From Cyanobium sp. AMD-g (GTDB lineage: Bacteria; Cyanobacteriota; Cyanobacteriia; PCC-6307; Cyanobiaceae): a stretch of 64,000 nucleotides of DNA. The stretch's first letter is position 1, and each line of letters opens with the position of its first letter. Below are positions 54,238-63,615 of this stretch, piece after piece. Made by a program: the position numbers and the translations under genes. Under the pieces are notes generated by a model, which was not told the origin of the DNA, made no database searches, and saw only the letters and a program-made list of their open reading frames with translations. Where the stretch lies: positions 1-64,000 of the forward strand of contig NZ_JAGQCW010000006.1 in the NCBI RefSeq assembly GCF_024346395.1, read 5' to 3'.

Positions 54238-54558
54238 TCAGGCCAGGGTGGCCAGCGGATCGGGGATGGTGCTGCTGGGAGCCTCGAAGCTTCCCAGGGC
54301 CACGAACTCCAGACGCAACTTCATGAACGTGATGAACTTCTCGTCGGTGGACACCACCGCCGCGGCGGGCCGGGGGACGGCAGCCACGGCGGCGGCCAGC
54401 TCGGGTGCTTCGAGGAAGGCGGGGCGTTCCAGGAGCCAGAAGTCGATGGTCTTGTCCTTCTCGGCGTAGTTGCGCACGCGTTCGCGCAGCACTTCCTCCA
54501 GGGGTTCCTCCTCGAGCAGGAAGGCGCGGCTGGCGGCGACGAAGTGGTAGCGGGTCAT
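54238..54558 (-). CDS. ycf54: Ycf54, factor of Mg-protoporphyrin monomethyl-ester cyclase
   Basis: Protein of 106 residues from the ATG at 54558. It shows the conserved Ycf54 sequence: RYHFVAASRAFLLEEEPLEE, VLRERVRNYAEKDKTIDFWL, RPAFLEAPELAAAVA and VVSTDEKFITFMKLRLEFV, ending SFEAPSSTIPDPLATL. Ycf54 binds the AcsF cyclase and is needed for normal chlorophyll ring E formation. It is only in oxygenic phototrophs, so it also supports the lineage. The gene is 13 bases downstream of pdxJ on the same strand. Confidence 0.93.
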   Translation of the reverse strand: MTRYHFVAASRAFLLEEEPLEEVLRERVRNYAEKDKTIDFWLLERPAFLEAPELAAAVAAVPRPAAAVVSTDEKFITFMKLRLEFVALGSFEAPSSTIPDPLATLA

Positions 54559-54571
54559 GGCGGGTGGGGCC

Positions 54572-55321
54572 TCAGGGCTGGCGGTCGCCGAACAGCGGGT
54601 CGCGGCGGGGATTCTGCACCAGCGCCCGCATCTGCCGCACCGCTTCCTCGAGGCCGACGGCCAGGGCGCGGGCCACGATCGTGTGGCCGATGTTGAGCTC
54701 CTCCATGGCCTCGATCGCGGCGATCGGCTCGACATTGTGATAAGTGAGGCCATGGCCGGCGTTCACCCGCAGGCCGAGGCCCCGGGCGATGGCGGTGGCT
54801 TCGCTGATCCTGGCCAGCTGGAGAGGCTGCTGCTCCCAGGCGGCCTCGGCATAGGCGCCGGTGTGGAGCTCCACCCAGCGGGCCCCGCAGCTCCGGCTGG
54901 CCTCCAGCTGGGCGTCATCGGGGTCGACGAACAGGCTGACGCCGATCCCTGCCCCCATCAGGCGCCCCACCAGGGGAGCAAGGCTCTCCACCTGCCCGGC
55001 AACGTCGAGGCCGCCCTCGGTGGTCACCTCCTCGCGACGCTCCGGCACCAGGGTCACCATGTCGGGGCGGAGGCGCAGGGCGATCGCCTCCATCTCAGCG
55101 GTGGCGGCCATCTCGAGGTTGAGACGGGTGCGCACGGTGGCCCGCAGCAGCTCAACGTCCCTGTCCTGGATGTGGCGCCGGTCCTCCCGCAGATGCACGG
55201 TGATGCCGTCGGCGCCGCCCAGCTCGGCCAGCAGGGCAAAGCGCACCGGATCGGGCTCCACGGTGCGGCGGGCCTGCCGCACGTTGGCGATGTGGTCGAT
55301 GTTGACCCCGAGGCTGGCCAT
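54572..55321 (-). CDS. pdxJ: Pyridoxine 5'-phosphate synthase
   Basis: Protein of 249 residues from the ATG at 55321; the 23 residues before it in frame are not family-like. [72 protein letters not shown] and [17 protein letters not shown] are the standard PdxJ blocks with the active-site His and Arg. It condenses 1-deoxy-xylulose 5-phosphate and 3-amino-2-oxopropyl phosphate to make vitamin B6. It lies just upstream of ycf54, probably in one transcript. Confidence 0.95.
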   Translation of the reverse strand: MASLGVNIDHIANVRQARRTVEPDPVRFALLAELGGADGITVHLREDRRHIQDRDVELLRATVRTRLNLEMAATAEMEAIALRLRPDMVTLVPERREEVTTEGGLDVAGQVESLAPLVGRLMGAGIGVSLFVDPDDAQLEASRSCGARWVELHTGAYAEAAWEQQPLQLARISEATAIARGLGLRVNAGHGLTYHNVEPIAAIEAMEELNIGHTIVARALAVGLEEAVRQMRALVQNPRRDPLFGDRQP

Positions 55322-55460
55322 GGGCGGCGGGTGGCTGAAGCGATCCTGACCGAACCGTATCGGTCGCCGCGGCTGCGGCCGCAGGTCCAACTGCCCGCGT
55401 CGGCCCTGCAGGGGGGGATTCAGCCCCTAGTTTCGGCTTTGACGTTCTGCCGGAACAAGA

Positions 55461-56192
55461 GTGTTGGCGGCGCAGACGCCCCCCGGATCAGGCCTTTGTG
55501 CGGCCATCAGCCCGCGGGAGAGCTCCCTGTGTGGCGGCATCAGCCCCTGGCTGTCGCCCCTGGCGATGGTGGTCACCATCGACCTGGTGCTGAAGGGTTA
55601 CTTCGGCGAGCTGAAGGTGCTGGATCGCGAGAACCTGCCGACGGAGGGGGCGGTGCTGCTGGCCCCCACCCACCGGGCCCGCTGGGATGCCCTGATGCTT
55701 CCCTGGGCCGCCGGCCGCCGCATCACCGGTCGCGACTGCCGCTTCATGGTCACGGCAGATGAAATGAAGGGACTGCAGGGGTGGTTCCTGCACCGCCTCG
55801 GCTGTTTCCCGGTCGACCAGGGCCGCCCCACCCTGACCAGCCTGCGTTTTTCCGTGGAGTTGCTCGCCGCAGGCCAGCAACTGGTGGTGTTTCCCGAGGG
55901 CCGCATCCGGCGCGAAGACGGCCCCATCCGTGTGCAACAGGGGCTGGCCCGCCTGGCCCTTCTGGCTGCCAGCCAGGGCGTGGATGTGCCAGTGGTGCCG
56001 GTGGGCATCGCCTATGGCCACGCCGATCCACGACCCGGCGATGGGGCCGCCATTTGCTTCGGCTCCCCGTTGCGGGCGGCGGGCCAGGGTCGTCAGGCGG
56101 CCCTGGCCTTCGGCGTCGAGGTCGCTGCGGGGATGGAGTCGGCCGAGCAAGCGGCCCGCGCCGTGGTGGGGCGTCCGATCGGCTCCCCGTAA
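55461..56192 (+). CDS. 1-acyl-glycerol-3-phosphate acyltransferase (PlsC-like)
   Basis: Protein of 243 residues with a GTG start at 55461; the N-terminal 25 residues may be too long. Signature VLLAPTHRARWDALMLPWAA carries HxxxxD (His and Asp), then RFMVTADEMKGLQGWFLHRL, GCFPVDQGRPTLTSL, VVFPEGRIRREDGPIRVQQG with the EGR motif, and VVPVGIAYG. It probably adds the second acyl chain to lysophosphatidic acid in membrane-lipid synthesis. It starts 139 bases from divergent pdxJ and precedes a secreted protein gene. Confidence 0.88.
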   Translation: MLAAQTPPGSGLCAAISPRESSLCGGISPWLSPLAMVVTIDLVLKGYFGELKVLDRENLPTEGAVLLAPTHRARWDALMLPWAAGRRITGRDCRFMVTADEMKGLQGWFLHRLGCFPVDQGRPTLTSLRFSVELLAAGQQLVVFPEGRIRREDGPIRVQQGLARLALLAASQGVDVPVVPVGIAYGHADPRPGDGAAICFGSPLRAAGQGRQAALAFGVEVAAGMESAEQAARAVVGRPIGSP

Positions 56193-56221
56193 AGTTCGGC
56201 CGTTACCCGTCAGGCGCCGAC

Positions 56222-56800
56222 GTGATCAGGCCTACCGCCATCCCTTCCCTCCGATCTGCTCGAACCTCGGGCTTCGCCGGGGTCTGCGGAGGCGCCCTGG
56301 CCTTGCTCGCCCTGGCCCAGCCGCTGCTCCAACCGCCGGCCCGGGCCCAGGCCACGACGCCCCAGACGGTTCAGCCCGCCGGCACCGATCTCAATCTTTC
56401 TTCGGTGAAGGCCCTGCTCTCCAGGGGGGACGCGGCTGTGGCCAGTGGCAACCTGGCCGAGGGACGGCGCCTCTACGACCTGGCCCGGGATGCCAGCCGT
56501 CGACTGCTGGGTTTCTACCGTGATCTGAGCGGCTCCTTCCGCGGCCTGGATGCCCGCATCCCCCGGGAAATGGATGACAAGGGGCGGGAGGCCCTGACGC
56601 TTCTGGCCGAGAGCAACCTGAGGCTGGCGGCCCTGTTCCGCCGCCAGAACCAGCCGGAGGTGGCCATCCCCCTGCTGGTGGAGGTGGTCAAGATCATGAC
56701 CCCCACCAACGAAGGTGGGCGCAAGGCTTACCAGCAACTGGTGGAACTGGGTTTTGTGGTCACCCCGTACACGGCACCTGGATCGTCCACCGGCGGCTGA
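56222..56800 (+). CDS. Secreted conserved protein
   Basis: Protein of 192 residues with a GTG start at 56222. A signal peptide covers about residues 15-43 ([17 protein letters not shown], cut near ARAQA). The mature part has a helical repeat: [40 protein letters not shown], and [23 protein letters not shown]-like in spacing. Many picocyanobacteria have similar proteins with no known function. It starts 29 bases after the acyltransferase stop and lies 47 bases before bolA. Confidence 0.7.
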   Translation: MIRPTAIPSLRSARTSGFAGVCGGALALLALAQPLLQPPARAQATTPQTVQPAGTDLNLSSVKALLSRGDAAVASGNLAEGRRLYDLARDASRRLLGFYRDLSGSFRGLDARIPREMDDKGREALTLLAESNLRLAALFRRQNQPEVAIPLLVEVVKIMTPTNEGGRKAYQQLVELGFVVTPYTAPGSSTGG

Positions 56801-56847
56801 TCGTCCTTAGATTCCATCTGCCCTTCATCCCCCCGATCCCCGCCCCC

Positions 56848-57081
56848 ATGGTGCAACCGGAGCAGGTCAAGGACGCCATTCGCCGCGCGCTTCCCGATGC
56901 CGCCGTGGAGGTCGAGGATCTCACCGGCGGTGGCGATCACCTGCAGGTGAAGGTCGTGTCCGGCGCCTTCGCCGGGCTCAACCGGGTGCGGCAGCACCAG
57001 CTTGTCTACGGCGCCCTGCGCAGCGAACTGGCCAGCGAGGCCATCCATGCCCTGGCGGTGCAGACCGCCCTCCCCTCCTGA
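56848..57081 (+). CDS. BolA-family protein
   Basis: Protein of 77 residues: [20 protein letters not shown], then [20 protein letters not shown] with the conserved H, and [17 protein letters not shown] with RQH. BolA proteins bind a shared 2Fe-2S cluster with CGFS glutaredoxins. The next gene 23 bases downstream is exactly such a glutaredoxin, a linkage conserved in many bacteria and in cyanobacteria. It acts in iron sensing or cluster handling. Normal length and motifs. Confidence 0.93.
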   Translation: MVQPEQVKDAIRRALPDAAVEVEDLTGGGDHLQVKVVSGAFAGLNRVRQHQLVYGALRSELASEAIHALAVQTALPS

Positions 57082-57104
57082 TTTCCATCCCCGATTCCGT
57101 CACC

Positions 57105-57428
57105 ATGGACGCCAGCACCCGTCAACGCATCGACGACCTGATCACGACCAGCCCCGTGGTGGTCTTCATGAAGGGCAACAAGTTGATGCCTCAGTGTGGA
57201 TTCTCTAACAATGTGGTCCAGATCCTGCAGTCCCTGGGTGTGCCTTTCGAGACGTTCGATGTTCTCTCCGACATGGAGATCCGCCAGGGGATCAAGGAGT
57301 TTTCCGATTGGCCCACGATCCCCCAGGTGTACGTCAAAGGGGAGTTTCTGGGCGGCTCCGACATCCTGATCGAGATGTACAACAGCGGCGAACTGCGAGA
57401 AAAGCTGGAAGTGGCCCTGGCGTCGTAA
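57105..57428 (+). CDS. Monothiol CGFS glutaredoxin
   Basis: Protein of 107 residues: VVVFMKGNKLMPQCGFSNNV with the CGFS active site, PFETFDVLSDMEIRQGIKEF, WPTIPQVYVKGEFLGGSDIL with the cis-Pro loop and GGSD. It is the GrxD (Grx3 in Synechocystis) type, which binds a bridging 2Fe-2S cluster and helps cluster transfer. It is paired with bolA upstream. The last gene of the bolA pair; no terminator with a clear T-run follows. Confidence 0.95.
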   Translation: MDASTRQRIDDLITTSPVVVFMKGNKLMPQCGFSNNVVQILQSLGVPFETFDVLSDMEIRQGIKEFSDWPTIPQVYVKGEFLGGSDILIEMYNSGELREKLEVALAS

Positions 57429-57462
57429 TCCCTTCCCTGGCGGGCCCTGTTCAGCGGGCCGC

Positions 57463-57729
57463 TCAGTAGCGGCTCGTTTCCATCAGCAGGCGGGGTTGGC
57501 CGTCGGGACCCATAAAGCTGGAAGGGTCCTGGATCCAGCGATCAATCAGTTCCTCCAGCCGCCTCTGGGAATGGTGATCCAGCACGGCCGTGCGGCGCAG
57601 CGCATGCAGGTACCCGTCTGCGTACAGCCGCAGCTCGGAGGGTCCGTGATGACGATCGGAAAGGTCCTGGCAGGCGTCGCACAGGGACTGGAAGTGTCGG
57701 ATCGCGTCGGGATGTTGAAGTGCTGTCAT
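57463..57729 (-). CDS. Conserved small protein, perhaps DUF6761
   Basis: Protein of 88 residues from the ATG at 57729. Sequence MTALQHPDAIRHFQSLCDAC, then ELRLYADGYLHALRRTAVLD, HSQRRLEELIDRWIQDPSSF and a terminal RLLMETSRY. The RLYxDGYLxALR block and the W-x-x-DPSxF ending recall a small cyanobacterial family (DUF6761) of unknown function. No membrane segment or metal motif. It is convergent with the glutaredoxin gene, 34 bases apart, and divergent from the response regulator. Confidence 0.7.
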   Translation of the reverse strand: MTALQHPDAIRHFQSLCDACQDLSDRHHGPSELRLYADGYLHALRRTAVLDHHSQRRLEELIDRWIQDPSSFMGPDGQPRLLMETSRY

Positions 57730-57925
57730 GGCTGGGGTGAGGCCCCTGGCGTCATTGTGGCGGCAAGAGCCGGCAGATGCTCCCATCCTGCCGTGCCGCG
57801 ACCGCGTTTCGGGAGCAGACAGTTGACAAGGCATCGCCCCTCACCGGCGTCCACGCACATTTCCAGTTAGCGTTGTCTCACTCAATCGGCTGTCGGCACT
57901 TCCGCTTCTGATTTCATCGTGACGC

Positions 57926-57932
57926 CGAGGAG
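57926..57932 (+). promoter_or_regulatory. Ribosome site that favours GTG 57939
   Basis: GAGGAG lies immediately before ATG 57933, leaving no spacer, but seven to eight bases before the in-frame GTG at 57939. Initiation at the GTG (VALDKL) is thus at least as likely. Confidence 0.5.
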
Positions 57933-58724
57933 ATGCCCGTGGCCCTGGACAAACTGACCGACCCCGGAGGTACCCCACGCAGGGTGCTCGTCGTCGACCC
58001 CCACGCGACCCTGCGCACGGTTCTCGCCCAGCGCCTTCGTCAGGATGGTCATCTGGCTGCAGCGGTGGCCACGGCCCGTGAAGCCCTGGAGATCTGCCAG
58101 GAGCAATCCCCTGATCTGCTGGTGAGCGCCGAGCTGCTGGAGGAAACCTCAGCTCTGCGCCTCGCGGCCCAACTGCACTGCCAGGTAATGGTGCTCACGG
58201 CCCGTTCCGGTTCCGAGCCCGTGGTGGCCCTTCTGGATGCCGGCGCCGATGACGTGCTGCGCAAGCCTTTCGGTCTTGAGGAGCTGGCCGCCCGTTGCCG
58301 CACATTGCTGCGTCGCAGTGGCAGCGGCCTGCAGGAGCGCGTCTGCGTCGGACCCCTGGAGGTCCACCTGCTGCTGCGCCAAGTCACCCTGCGCGACCAG
58401 CCTGTGGAGTTGAGCCCACGGGAGTTCGCCCTCCTTTGCGCCCTGCTGATGCCCCCCGGGGTGGTGCGCAGCCGCCAGGAACTGCTGCGCATGGCCTGGC
58501 CGCCCTTCAGTGGCGGACCCCGCTCGGTGGACACCCAGGTGCTGACCCTGCGCCGCAAACTTGAGCAGGCGGGTCTTGGTGAAGGTGGTGCCATTGAAAC
58601 CATGCGGCAGCAGGGCTACCGCTTCAGCCTCGACACCCTGCCGGAAACGAGTGAAGAGGTTGGCGGTGGCGCCGGTTCCGGGTTGTTGCTCACCTCACCC
58701 AGCAGCTCAAGTCGTCTCAGCTAG
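57933..58724 (+). CDS. OmpR-family response regulator without phosphoacceptor Asp
   Basis: Protein of 263 residues (or 261 from GTG 57939). The receiver domain (15-128) keeps RRVLVVDPHATLRTVLAQRL, VMVLTARSG and DDVLRKPFG (Thr and Lys), but strand beta-3 reads PDLLVSAELLEE where active receivers have Asp, and the first acidic pair has only one Asp. Phosphorylation in the usual way is therefore improbable. The winged helix (140-235) is complete: VELSPREFALLCALLMPPG, DTQVLTLRRKLEQ and GYRFSLD. Atypical regulators such as NblR work without phosphate. Targets unknown. Confidence 0.87.
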   Translation: MPVALDKLTDPGGTPRRVLVVDPHATLRTVLAQRLRQDGHLAAAVATAREALEICQEQSPDLLVSAELLEETSALRLAAQLHCQVMVLTARSGSEPVVALLDAGADDVLRKPFGLEELAARCRTLLRRSGSGLQERVCVGPLEVHLLLRQVTLRDQPVELSPREFALLCALLMPPGVVRSRQELLRMAWPPFSGGPRSVDTQVLTLRRKLEQAGLGEGGAIETMRQQGYRFSLDTLPETSEEVGGGAGSGLLLTSPSSSSRLS

Positions 58725-58733
58725 TCCGTTCGT

Positions 58734-59282
58734 TCAAGCTGGGCGAACGATCAGGGCGAGCACTTCGCCCGCAAGCAGCAAGCCGGACAGCAGGGCCAGC
58801 AGCTGATAGGTCCAGGGAGGGCTGATCCGGTTGATGCTGTCGGTGGACAGACCCGTGGCACTGGAGAAGCGCGCCAGGAAGTCGTCGAAACGCACCACCC
58901 GCTGGGGCAGCAACCAGGAGACTTCTCCGCGGCCATCTTCTTTGTTGGCACTGCGCACGTAGTAGACCCTGCCCCCCTGGCTGGTGGTGACCGGGGTGAG
59001 TGCCGTGATGCGGTTCCAGGGAAGCTGCCATCCGCGGCGCAGCAGCCAGGAGCACCAGCGCGGGTGGCCCACCCGCAGCCCCTGGCCATCGAGTTCGACC
59101 CGCTCACTGGTGATGGCCACAACCAGCATCAGGCCGGCGATGCAGGCCAGCCCGAGCGGCAGCTTCAGTGGCTCCGGTGCCAGCAGCGGCAGGGGCAGCA
59201 CCAGGGCCAGGTAGAGGCCCAGGAGCGTGAAGCGGATCAGCGGTGCCATCGGGTAGCGATGGCAGGACGGCACGGAGCTCAT
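58734..59282 (-). CDS. Membrane protein of unknown function
   Basis: Protein of 182 residues with a pair of N-terminal helices (LIRFTLLGLYLALVLPLPLL, KLPLGLACIAGLMLVVAIT) and one C-terminal helix (YQLLALLSGLLLAGEVLALI). Between them is a soluble domain of about 80 residues with WQLPWNRITALTPVTTSQGG and YYVRSANKEDGRGEVSWLLP, in the style of bacterial PH-like domains. I do not recognise the family. Its ATG overlaps the stop of the preceding gene on the same strand (ATGA), so the two are likely coupled. Confidence 0.7.
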   Translation of the reverse strand: MSSVPSCHRYPMAPLIRFTLLGLYLALVLPLPLLAPEPLKLPLGLACIAGLMLVVAITSERVELDGQGLRVGHPRWCSWLLRRGWQLPWNRITALTPVTTSQGGRVYYVRSANKEDGRGEVSWLLPQRVVRFDDFLARFSSATGLSTDSINRISPPWTYQLLALLSGLLLAGEVLALIVRPA

Positions 59283-59560
59283 CGGTCGTCCGGGGATCCG
59301 GGCAGGGGTTCGATGACCTGGGAGGGCTGGTAGCGGCCCCCGAACACCTCCGCCTCCCGACCTTTCCAGAAGTTGCCGAGCCGCATCAGATCGGCGTGGG
59401 CTTCACCCAGGCGCTCGACATACTCGTTGGGCTCCATCGTGTCCTTGGCCTCCTTGAGCTTGCTGAGGCGCAGCAGGTGCCACACCCAGGGCTTGCCCAT
59501 CTCGCCGCGGGCCTCCAGGTAGCGCGCCAGGTCGGAGGAGCTGGGGATGGGAGCCGCCAT
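59279..59560 (-). CDS. Conserved small protein
   Basis: Protein of 93 residues from the ATG at 59560. It is helical and charged: SSSDLARYLEARGEMGKPWV, WHLLRLSKLKEAKDTMEPNE, YVERLGEAHADLMRLGNFWK, then GREAEVFGGRYQP. No known motif. Its stop overlaps the start of the membrane-protein gene (ATGA). The pattern of Trp and Arg around helices is typical of small conserved cyanobacterial proteins. Regular composition supports it. Function unknown. Confidence 0.7.
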   Translation of the reverse strand: MAAPIPSSSDLARYLEARGEMGKPWVWHLLRLSKLKEAKDTMEPNEYVERLGEAHADLMRLGNFWKGREAEVFGGRYQPSQVIEPLPGSPDDR

Positions 59561-59621
59561 GGATGCGAAACATTTGTTTACAAATCGTACAGACGTCTGG
59601 GTGCTTATGTGGCGCACTGCC

Positions 59622-60557
59622 TCAGTAGAGATCGGGCCGCAGGTCCTCGTGGTAGCGGGTGGCGGCGGGGTGGGTGGGCCCGTACTCACCGGGCCGGCAG
59701 TCGGCGATCAGCAGGGTTGGCTCCGGGCGGGCGGCCGCCAGCACGTCGCCATGGGGGCCGCAGATGAGGCTGTTGCCCAGGTAGGCCGCCATCACCCTGC
59801 CGTTCACCGTCTCTTCGCCGCAGCGGTTGGCGTAGGCCACGAAACAGCCGTTCTGGAACGCATGGGCCGGGATCAGGGTGCGAGAGACGTCCGGGTAAGG
59901 CCGGTCGGTGCGCTCGCCGGTGCTCAGCTCGGCCCAGGCATCGGCGGCCGTGGGGATCAGCACCAGCCGCGCCCCCTCCAGCGCCAGCCGCCGGGTGAGC
60001 TCGGGGAACTCGGCCTCGTAGCAATTCAGCAGGCCCACCCCCACCCCATTCACCGGCTGCACCGTGAACGCCGCCCCCTCCTCGGGATGGCGATAACCGG
60101 CACTCCAGCACCTTTTCTCTTCCGGTCCCCAGAGGTGGGTCTTGCGGTAGTTACGCAAGAGCGTGCCGTCCCGGTCGAACAGGGCGATGGCGTCGTAGAA
60201 GCGCTCCTTCCCGGCCACGCTGGCCCGTTCGGCGTAGGGACAGGCCACGGCCAGCCCGTGCTGGCGGGCGGCGGCGGCCACCCGCCGCAGGCTGGGGCCG
60301 TCCACGGGTTCGGCCAGCAGCCGGGCGATGGCGGGCGTGACGATGTAGCCGGTGAGGTAGAGCTCCGGGAACGCCAGCAACTGCACCCCGTGCCCCGCCG
60401 CCACGGCGCAGACCTGCTCCAGCCGCTCCAGGTTTTCAGTCAGGGCCTCAGGGGTGCCGGCGCTGCCGCTGCCCTGCCAGATCCCCAGCCGCAGGCCCTC
60501 TCCAGCCGCCGGCGGCTGCGGCCGCACGACGCAGTGCAGGCGATGCTCGGGAACCAT
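59622..60557 (-). CDS. Carbon-nitrogen hydrolase (nitrilase superfamily)
   Basis: Protein of 311 residues from the ATG at 60557. The catalytic triad is complete: Glu65 (FPELYLTGY), Lys139 (YRKTHLWGPEEKRCW) and Cys179 (LLNCYEAEFPEL). The fold continues with ARLVLIPTAAD and HAFQNGCFVAYANRCGEE. It may cut an amide or nitrile, and is near the N-carbamoylputrescine amidohydrolase branch, though the substrate is open. The gene is 41 bases downstream of the CrtISO gene on the same strand. Confidence 0.88.
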   Translation of the reverse strand: MVPEHRLHCVVRPQPPAAGEGLRLGIWQGSGSAGTPEALTENLERLEQVCAVAAGHGVQLLAFPELYLTGYIVTPAIARLLAEPVDGPSLRRVAAAARQHGLAVACPYAERASVAGKERFYDAIALFDRDGTLLRNYRKTHLWGPEEKRCWSAGYRHPEEGAAFTVQPVNGVGVGLLNCYEAEFPELTRRLALEGARLVLIPTAADAWAELSTGERTDRPYPDVSRTLIPAHAFQNGCFVAYANRCGEETVNGRVMAAYLGNSLICGPHGDVLAAARPEPTLLIADCRPGEYGPTHPAATRYHEDLRPDLY

Positions 60558-60598
60558 GGGGTGCGTGGAGGCGGAAGGGTTGATGGGTGCCGGCGGCT

Positions 60599-62176
60599 TC
60601 AGTCCGGCAGGTTCCAGGGATTGAGGCCCAGGTCGGCGCCGATGCGGTGGGCGCAGGCGAAGCCGCTGAAGGCCACCGCATTCAGCCCCTGGCCGGGGAA
60701 GCAGGAATCGCCGACGCAGTAGAGATCGGGGATGGCGGTGCGGTTGAAGGGCATCGGCAGCAGGCCGGGCAGCCGCAGGGCCGGCACCGGCCCGTAGCTG
60801 CCGCCGTGGCGGCCCAGGAAGCGGCGGTGACTGCGGGGGGTGCCGATCTCCCGGTGGGTGATGGCCCCCTCCAGGCCCGGCAGGATCGCCTCCAGGCGGC
60901 GGATCAGCCGGGTGGCGGCGGCCTCCTTGGCGGCCCTGTAGGCCCCAGGGGCCAGCCCCTGCCAGTTGTCCATCGCCGACGGGGTGAAGGTGTGCACGAT
61001 GTGGTGCCCGGCCGGGGCCAGGGAGGGATCGAGCAGGGTGGGGATCGAGACGAAGATCACCCCCTGCTCGGCCTCCATCTCCTCCCAGTGCTCCAGCAGC
61101 AGGTGATGGACATGGCTGCCCGGCGGGATCGCCTCCGCTTTTACGCCCAGGTGCAGGGAGAGGAACGAGGACGACGGCTTGTAGCGACGCCGCCAGGTGC
61201 GCTCGGCCGCCGGGGTGTGCTCCGCGTCCACCAGGGAGCCGAAGGTGTCCCAGCGGGTGGCGTTGCTCACCACCCGCCGGGCGCGGATCTCCTCGCCGCC
61301 GGCCAGCTTCACGCCCACGGCCCGGGCCTGGGGTCCCTCGCCCTCCAGCAGCACCTTCACCACCCGCGCCCGGTAGCGGATCTCGCCGCCGTGGCGGCGC
61401 AGGCCCGCCACCAGCTTCTCGGCGACCACCCCGACGCCGCCCTTGGGGTAGTTGATGCCGCCGGCGTGGCGATCGGAGAACACCATGCCGGCGTTGATCA
61501 TCGGCGTGCGATCGGCCGGCATCACCGACCAGCAGAAGCACTCCATGTCGATGAACCTGAGCAGATCCGGATCGCTGATGTGGGCGCGGGCCACAGCCCC
61601 CACGTTCACCGGCAGCCAGCGGGCCAGGCCCAGGCAGGCCAGGGGCGCCCGGAAGAACACCTTGGCCAGGTAGGCCTGGTCCTCCAGCGACAGCAGCGGC
61701 ATGGCATCGAGGCAGCGGAACACCTGCCAGCAGGTGTCGTAGAAGCGGCGGATGCCTATCGCCTCATGGGGGAACAGGGCGGTGAGATCGGCGATGAAGC
61801 ACTCGTAGTCGCGGTCGACCGCCACCGACAGGCCGCCGGGCAGGTGGTAGGCCAACTGGGCGGGGTCGGGAATCGTCTCGCAGTGCTCGCCCACGTCGGC
61901 GAGGGCCCGGGTGAGCAGGTTGGTGTGGCCCTTCTCGCCGAAGCCGAAGATCATCGAGGCGCCGACATCGAAGGTGTAGCCCTCGCGGCGGAAGCTGCCG
62001 CCGCTGCCACCGGGGATCAGGTAGCGCTCCAGCACCAGCACCGAGGCCCCCTTGGCCGCCAGCTGGCTGGCGGTGACCAGTCCGCCGATCCCTGAGCCGA
62101 TCACGACAACGTCCCAGGGGCGGCCAGCGGCCGCGGTGAGGGGGGCGGCAGCGGAGGAAGGGACGGTGACGGTCAC
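60599..62176 (-). CDS. crtH: Carotene isomerase (CrtISO/CrtH type)
   Basis: Protein of 525 residues with a GTG start. FAD-binding starts at DVVVIGSGIGGLVTASQLAA, followed by VLVLERYLIPGGSGGSFRRE and GYTFDVGASMIFGFGEKGHT, the CrtISO signature; late YCVGDSCFPGQGLNAVAFSG contains the second FAD contact. Prolycopene isomerase converts tetra-cis-lycopene to the all-trans form before cyclisation. Length fits plant and cyanobacterial CrtISO (about 500). A close relative of other phytoene-desaturase-like proteins, so a related oxidoreductase is possible. Confidence 0.88.
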   Translation of the reverse strand: MTVTVPSSAAAPLTAAAGRPWDVVVIGSGIGGLVTASQLAAKGASVLVLERYLIPGGSGGSFRREGYTFDVGASMIFGFGEKGHTNLLTRALADVGEHCETIPDPAQLAYHLPGGLSVAVDRDYECFIADLTALFPHEAIGIRRFYDTCWQVFRCLDAMPLLSLEDQAYLAKVFFRAPLACLGLARWLPVNVGAVARAHISDPDLLRFIDMECFCWSVMPADRTPMINAGMVFSDRHAGGINYPKGGVGVVAEKLVAGLRRHGGEIRYRARVVKVLLEGEGPQARAVGVKLAGGEEIRARRVVSNATRWDTFGSLVDAEHTPAAERTWRRRYKPSSSFLSLHLGVKAEAIPPGSHVHHLLLEHWEEMEAEQGVIFVSIPTLLDPSLAPAGHHIVHTFTPSAMDNWQGLAPGAYRAAKEAAATRLIRRLEAILPGLEGAITHREIGTPRSHRRFLGRHGGSYGPVPALRLPGLLPMPFNRTAIPDLYCVGDSCFPGQGLNAVAFSGFACAHRIGADLGLNPWNLPD

Positions 62177-62223
62177 CGGAACCAGGCGAACGGGAGCGGA
62201 CCGACCCTAGGAAGCGGCCCCCC

Positions 62224-63615
62224 TCAGCCGGCTGCGGGAACCGGGCAACGGGTACCCGCCTGGCGCTCGCTCTCCCAGGCGGCCAGATCCGCCAGGGCCC
62301 GGTCGCGGTAGGCGCCATAGCGGCGGCGTTTGTCGCGGATGCGTTCCGGCAGCTCCGGCATCAGGCCGAAGCTGGGGGGCATGGGCTGGAAGCCTCCCTT
62401 GCGGGCGCCGTGGCTGCGCTCCTCATCCGAGATGAAGCTCAGCAGGGCGCCGGCCATGGTGGCGGGCGGCAGGCTCAGGGGCGCCAGACCCCGCACCAGG
62501 CGGGCGGCGTTGGTGCCGGCCAGCCAGCCACCAGCCACGGCAGCCGCATACCCCTCGGTGCCGGTGATCTGGCCGGCGGCCAGCAGGTTGGGGCGCTGGC
62601 GGAACTGCAGGGTGGGCCGCAGCAGTTCGGGGGAGTCGAGGAAGGTGTTGCGGTGCATCACCCCGAAGCGCACGAAGGAGGCGTTCTCCAGGCCGGGGAT
62701 CATGTGCAGCACCCGCTGCTGTTCGCCCCACTTGAGGTTGGTCTGGAAACCGACCAGGTTCCAGAGCTGGCCGTCCCTGTCCTCCTGGCGCAGCTGCACC
62801 ACCGCATGGGCCCGCTTGGCGCGGCGCACGTCACGGTCGTGCAGGTCGCCCCAGCGCGGATCCCAGAGGCCGATCGGCTTGAGCGGGCCGTAGCGCATCG
62901 TGTCCTCGCCGCGGCGGGCCAGCTCCTCGATCGGCAGGCAGCCCTCGAAGAACGTGGCGCTCTCCTGCTCGAAATCCTTCAGCTCTGCCTTCTCCGCTTC
63001 CAGCAGGGCCGTGCGGAAGGCGAGGTACTGCTCCCGGTCCATGGGGCAGTTGATGTAATCGGCGTCGCCCTTGTCGTAGCGGCTGGCCCGGAAGGCCACC
63101 GACAGGTCGATGCCTTCGCCTTCCACGATCGGGCTGGCGGCATCGAAGAAATGGCAGGACTCCCGTCCGGTGAAGCGCAGCAGGTCGTCGGCCAGGTCGG
63201 CGCCGGTGAGGGGGCCGGTGGCCAGCACGGCGATCTCGTCCGGGTCGGGCAGTTCCAGCTGCTCGCGCCGCTCCACCGTCACCAGGGGATGGGCTTCGAC
63301 GGCGGCCGTGAGGGCCGCGCTGTAGCGCCCCCGGTCGACGGCCAGGGCTCCGCCGGCGGGCACCGCATGGACATCGGCGGTGCCGATCACCAGCGATCCC
63401 AGGCGCCTCAGTTCCTCCTGCAGCAGGCCGGCGGCCCGATCCGAAGAGAGGGCGCCGAAGCTGTTGCTGCAGACCAGTTCGGCGAAATCGCCGCTGTGGT
63501 GGGCCGGGGAGGGGCGCACCGGCCGCATCTCCACCAGCCGCACCGGAATTCCGGCCTCGGCGATCTGCCAGGCGGCTTCGGTGCCGGCCAGGCCAGCACC
63601 GATGACGACGACCAT
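62224..63615 (-). CDS. trmFO: tRNA m5U54 methyltransferase TrmFO
   Basis: Protein of 463 residues from the ATG at 63615; an in-frame extension is not conserved. [20 protein letters not shown] is the FAD fold, [20 protein letters not shown] and [20 protein letters not shown] (catalytic Cys region) are diagnostic, as is [20 protein letters not shown]. It methylates U54 of tRNAs with methylene-tetrahydrofolate and FADH2. The start shares one base with the psbY stop (TGATG). Length normal. Confidence 0.95.
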   Translation of the reverse strand: MVVVIGAGLAGTEAAWQIAEAGIPVRLVEMRPVRPSPAHHSGDFAELVCSNSFGALSSDRAAGLLQEELRRLGSLVIGTADVHAVPAGGALAVDRGRYSAALTAAVEAHPLVTVERREQLELPDPDEIAVLATGPLTGADLADDLLRFTGRESCHFFDAASPIVEGEGIDLSVAFRASRYDKGDADYINCPMDREQYLAFRTALLEAEKAELKDFEQESATFFEGCLPIEELARRGEDTMRYGPLKPIGLWDPRWGDLHDRDVRRAKRAHAVVQLRQEDRDGQLWNLVGFQTNLKWGEQQRVLHMIPGLENASFVRFGVMHRNTFLDSPELLRPTLQFRQRPNLLAAGQITGTEGYAAAVAGGWLAGTNAARLVRGLAPLSLPPATMAGALLSFISDEERSHGARKGGFQPMPPSFGLMPELPERIRDKRRRYGAYRDRALADLAAWESERQAGTRCPVPAAG

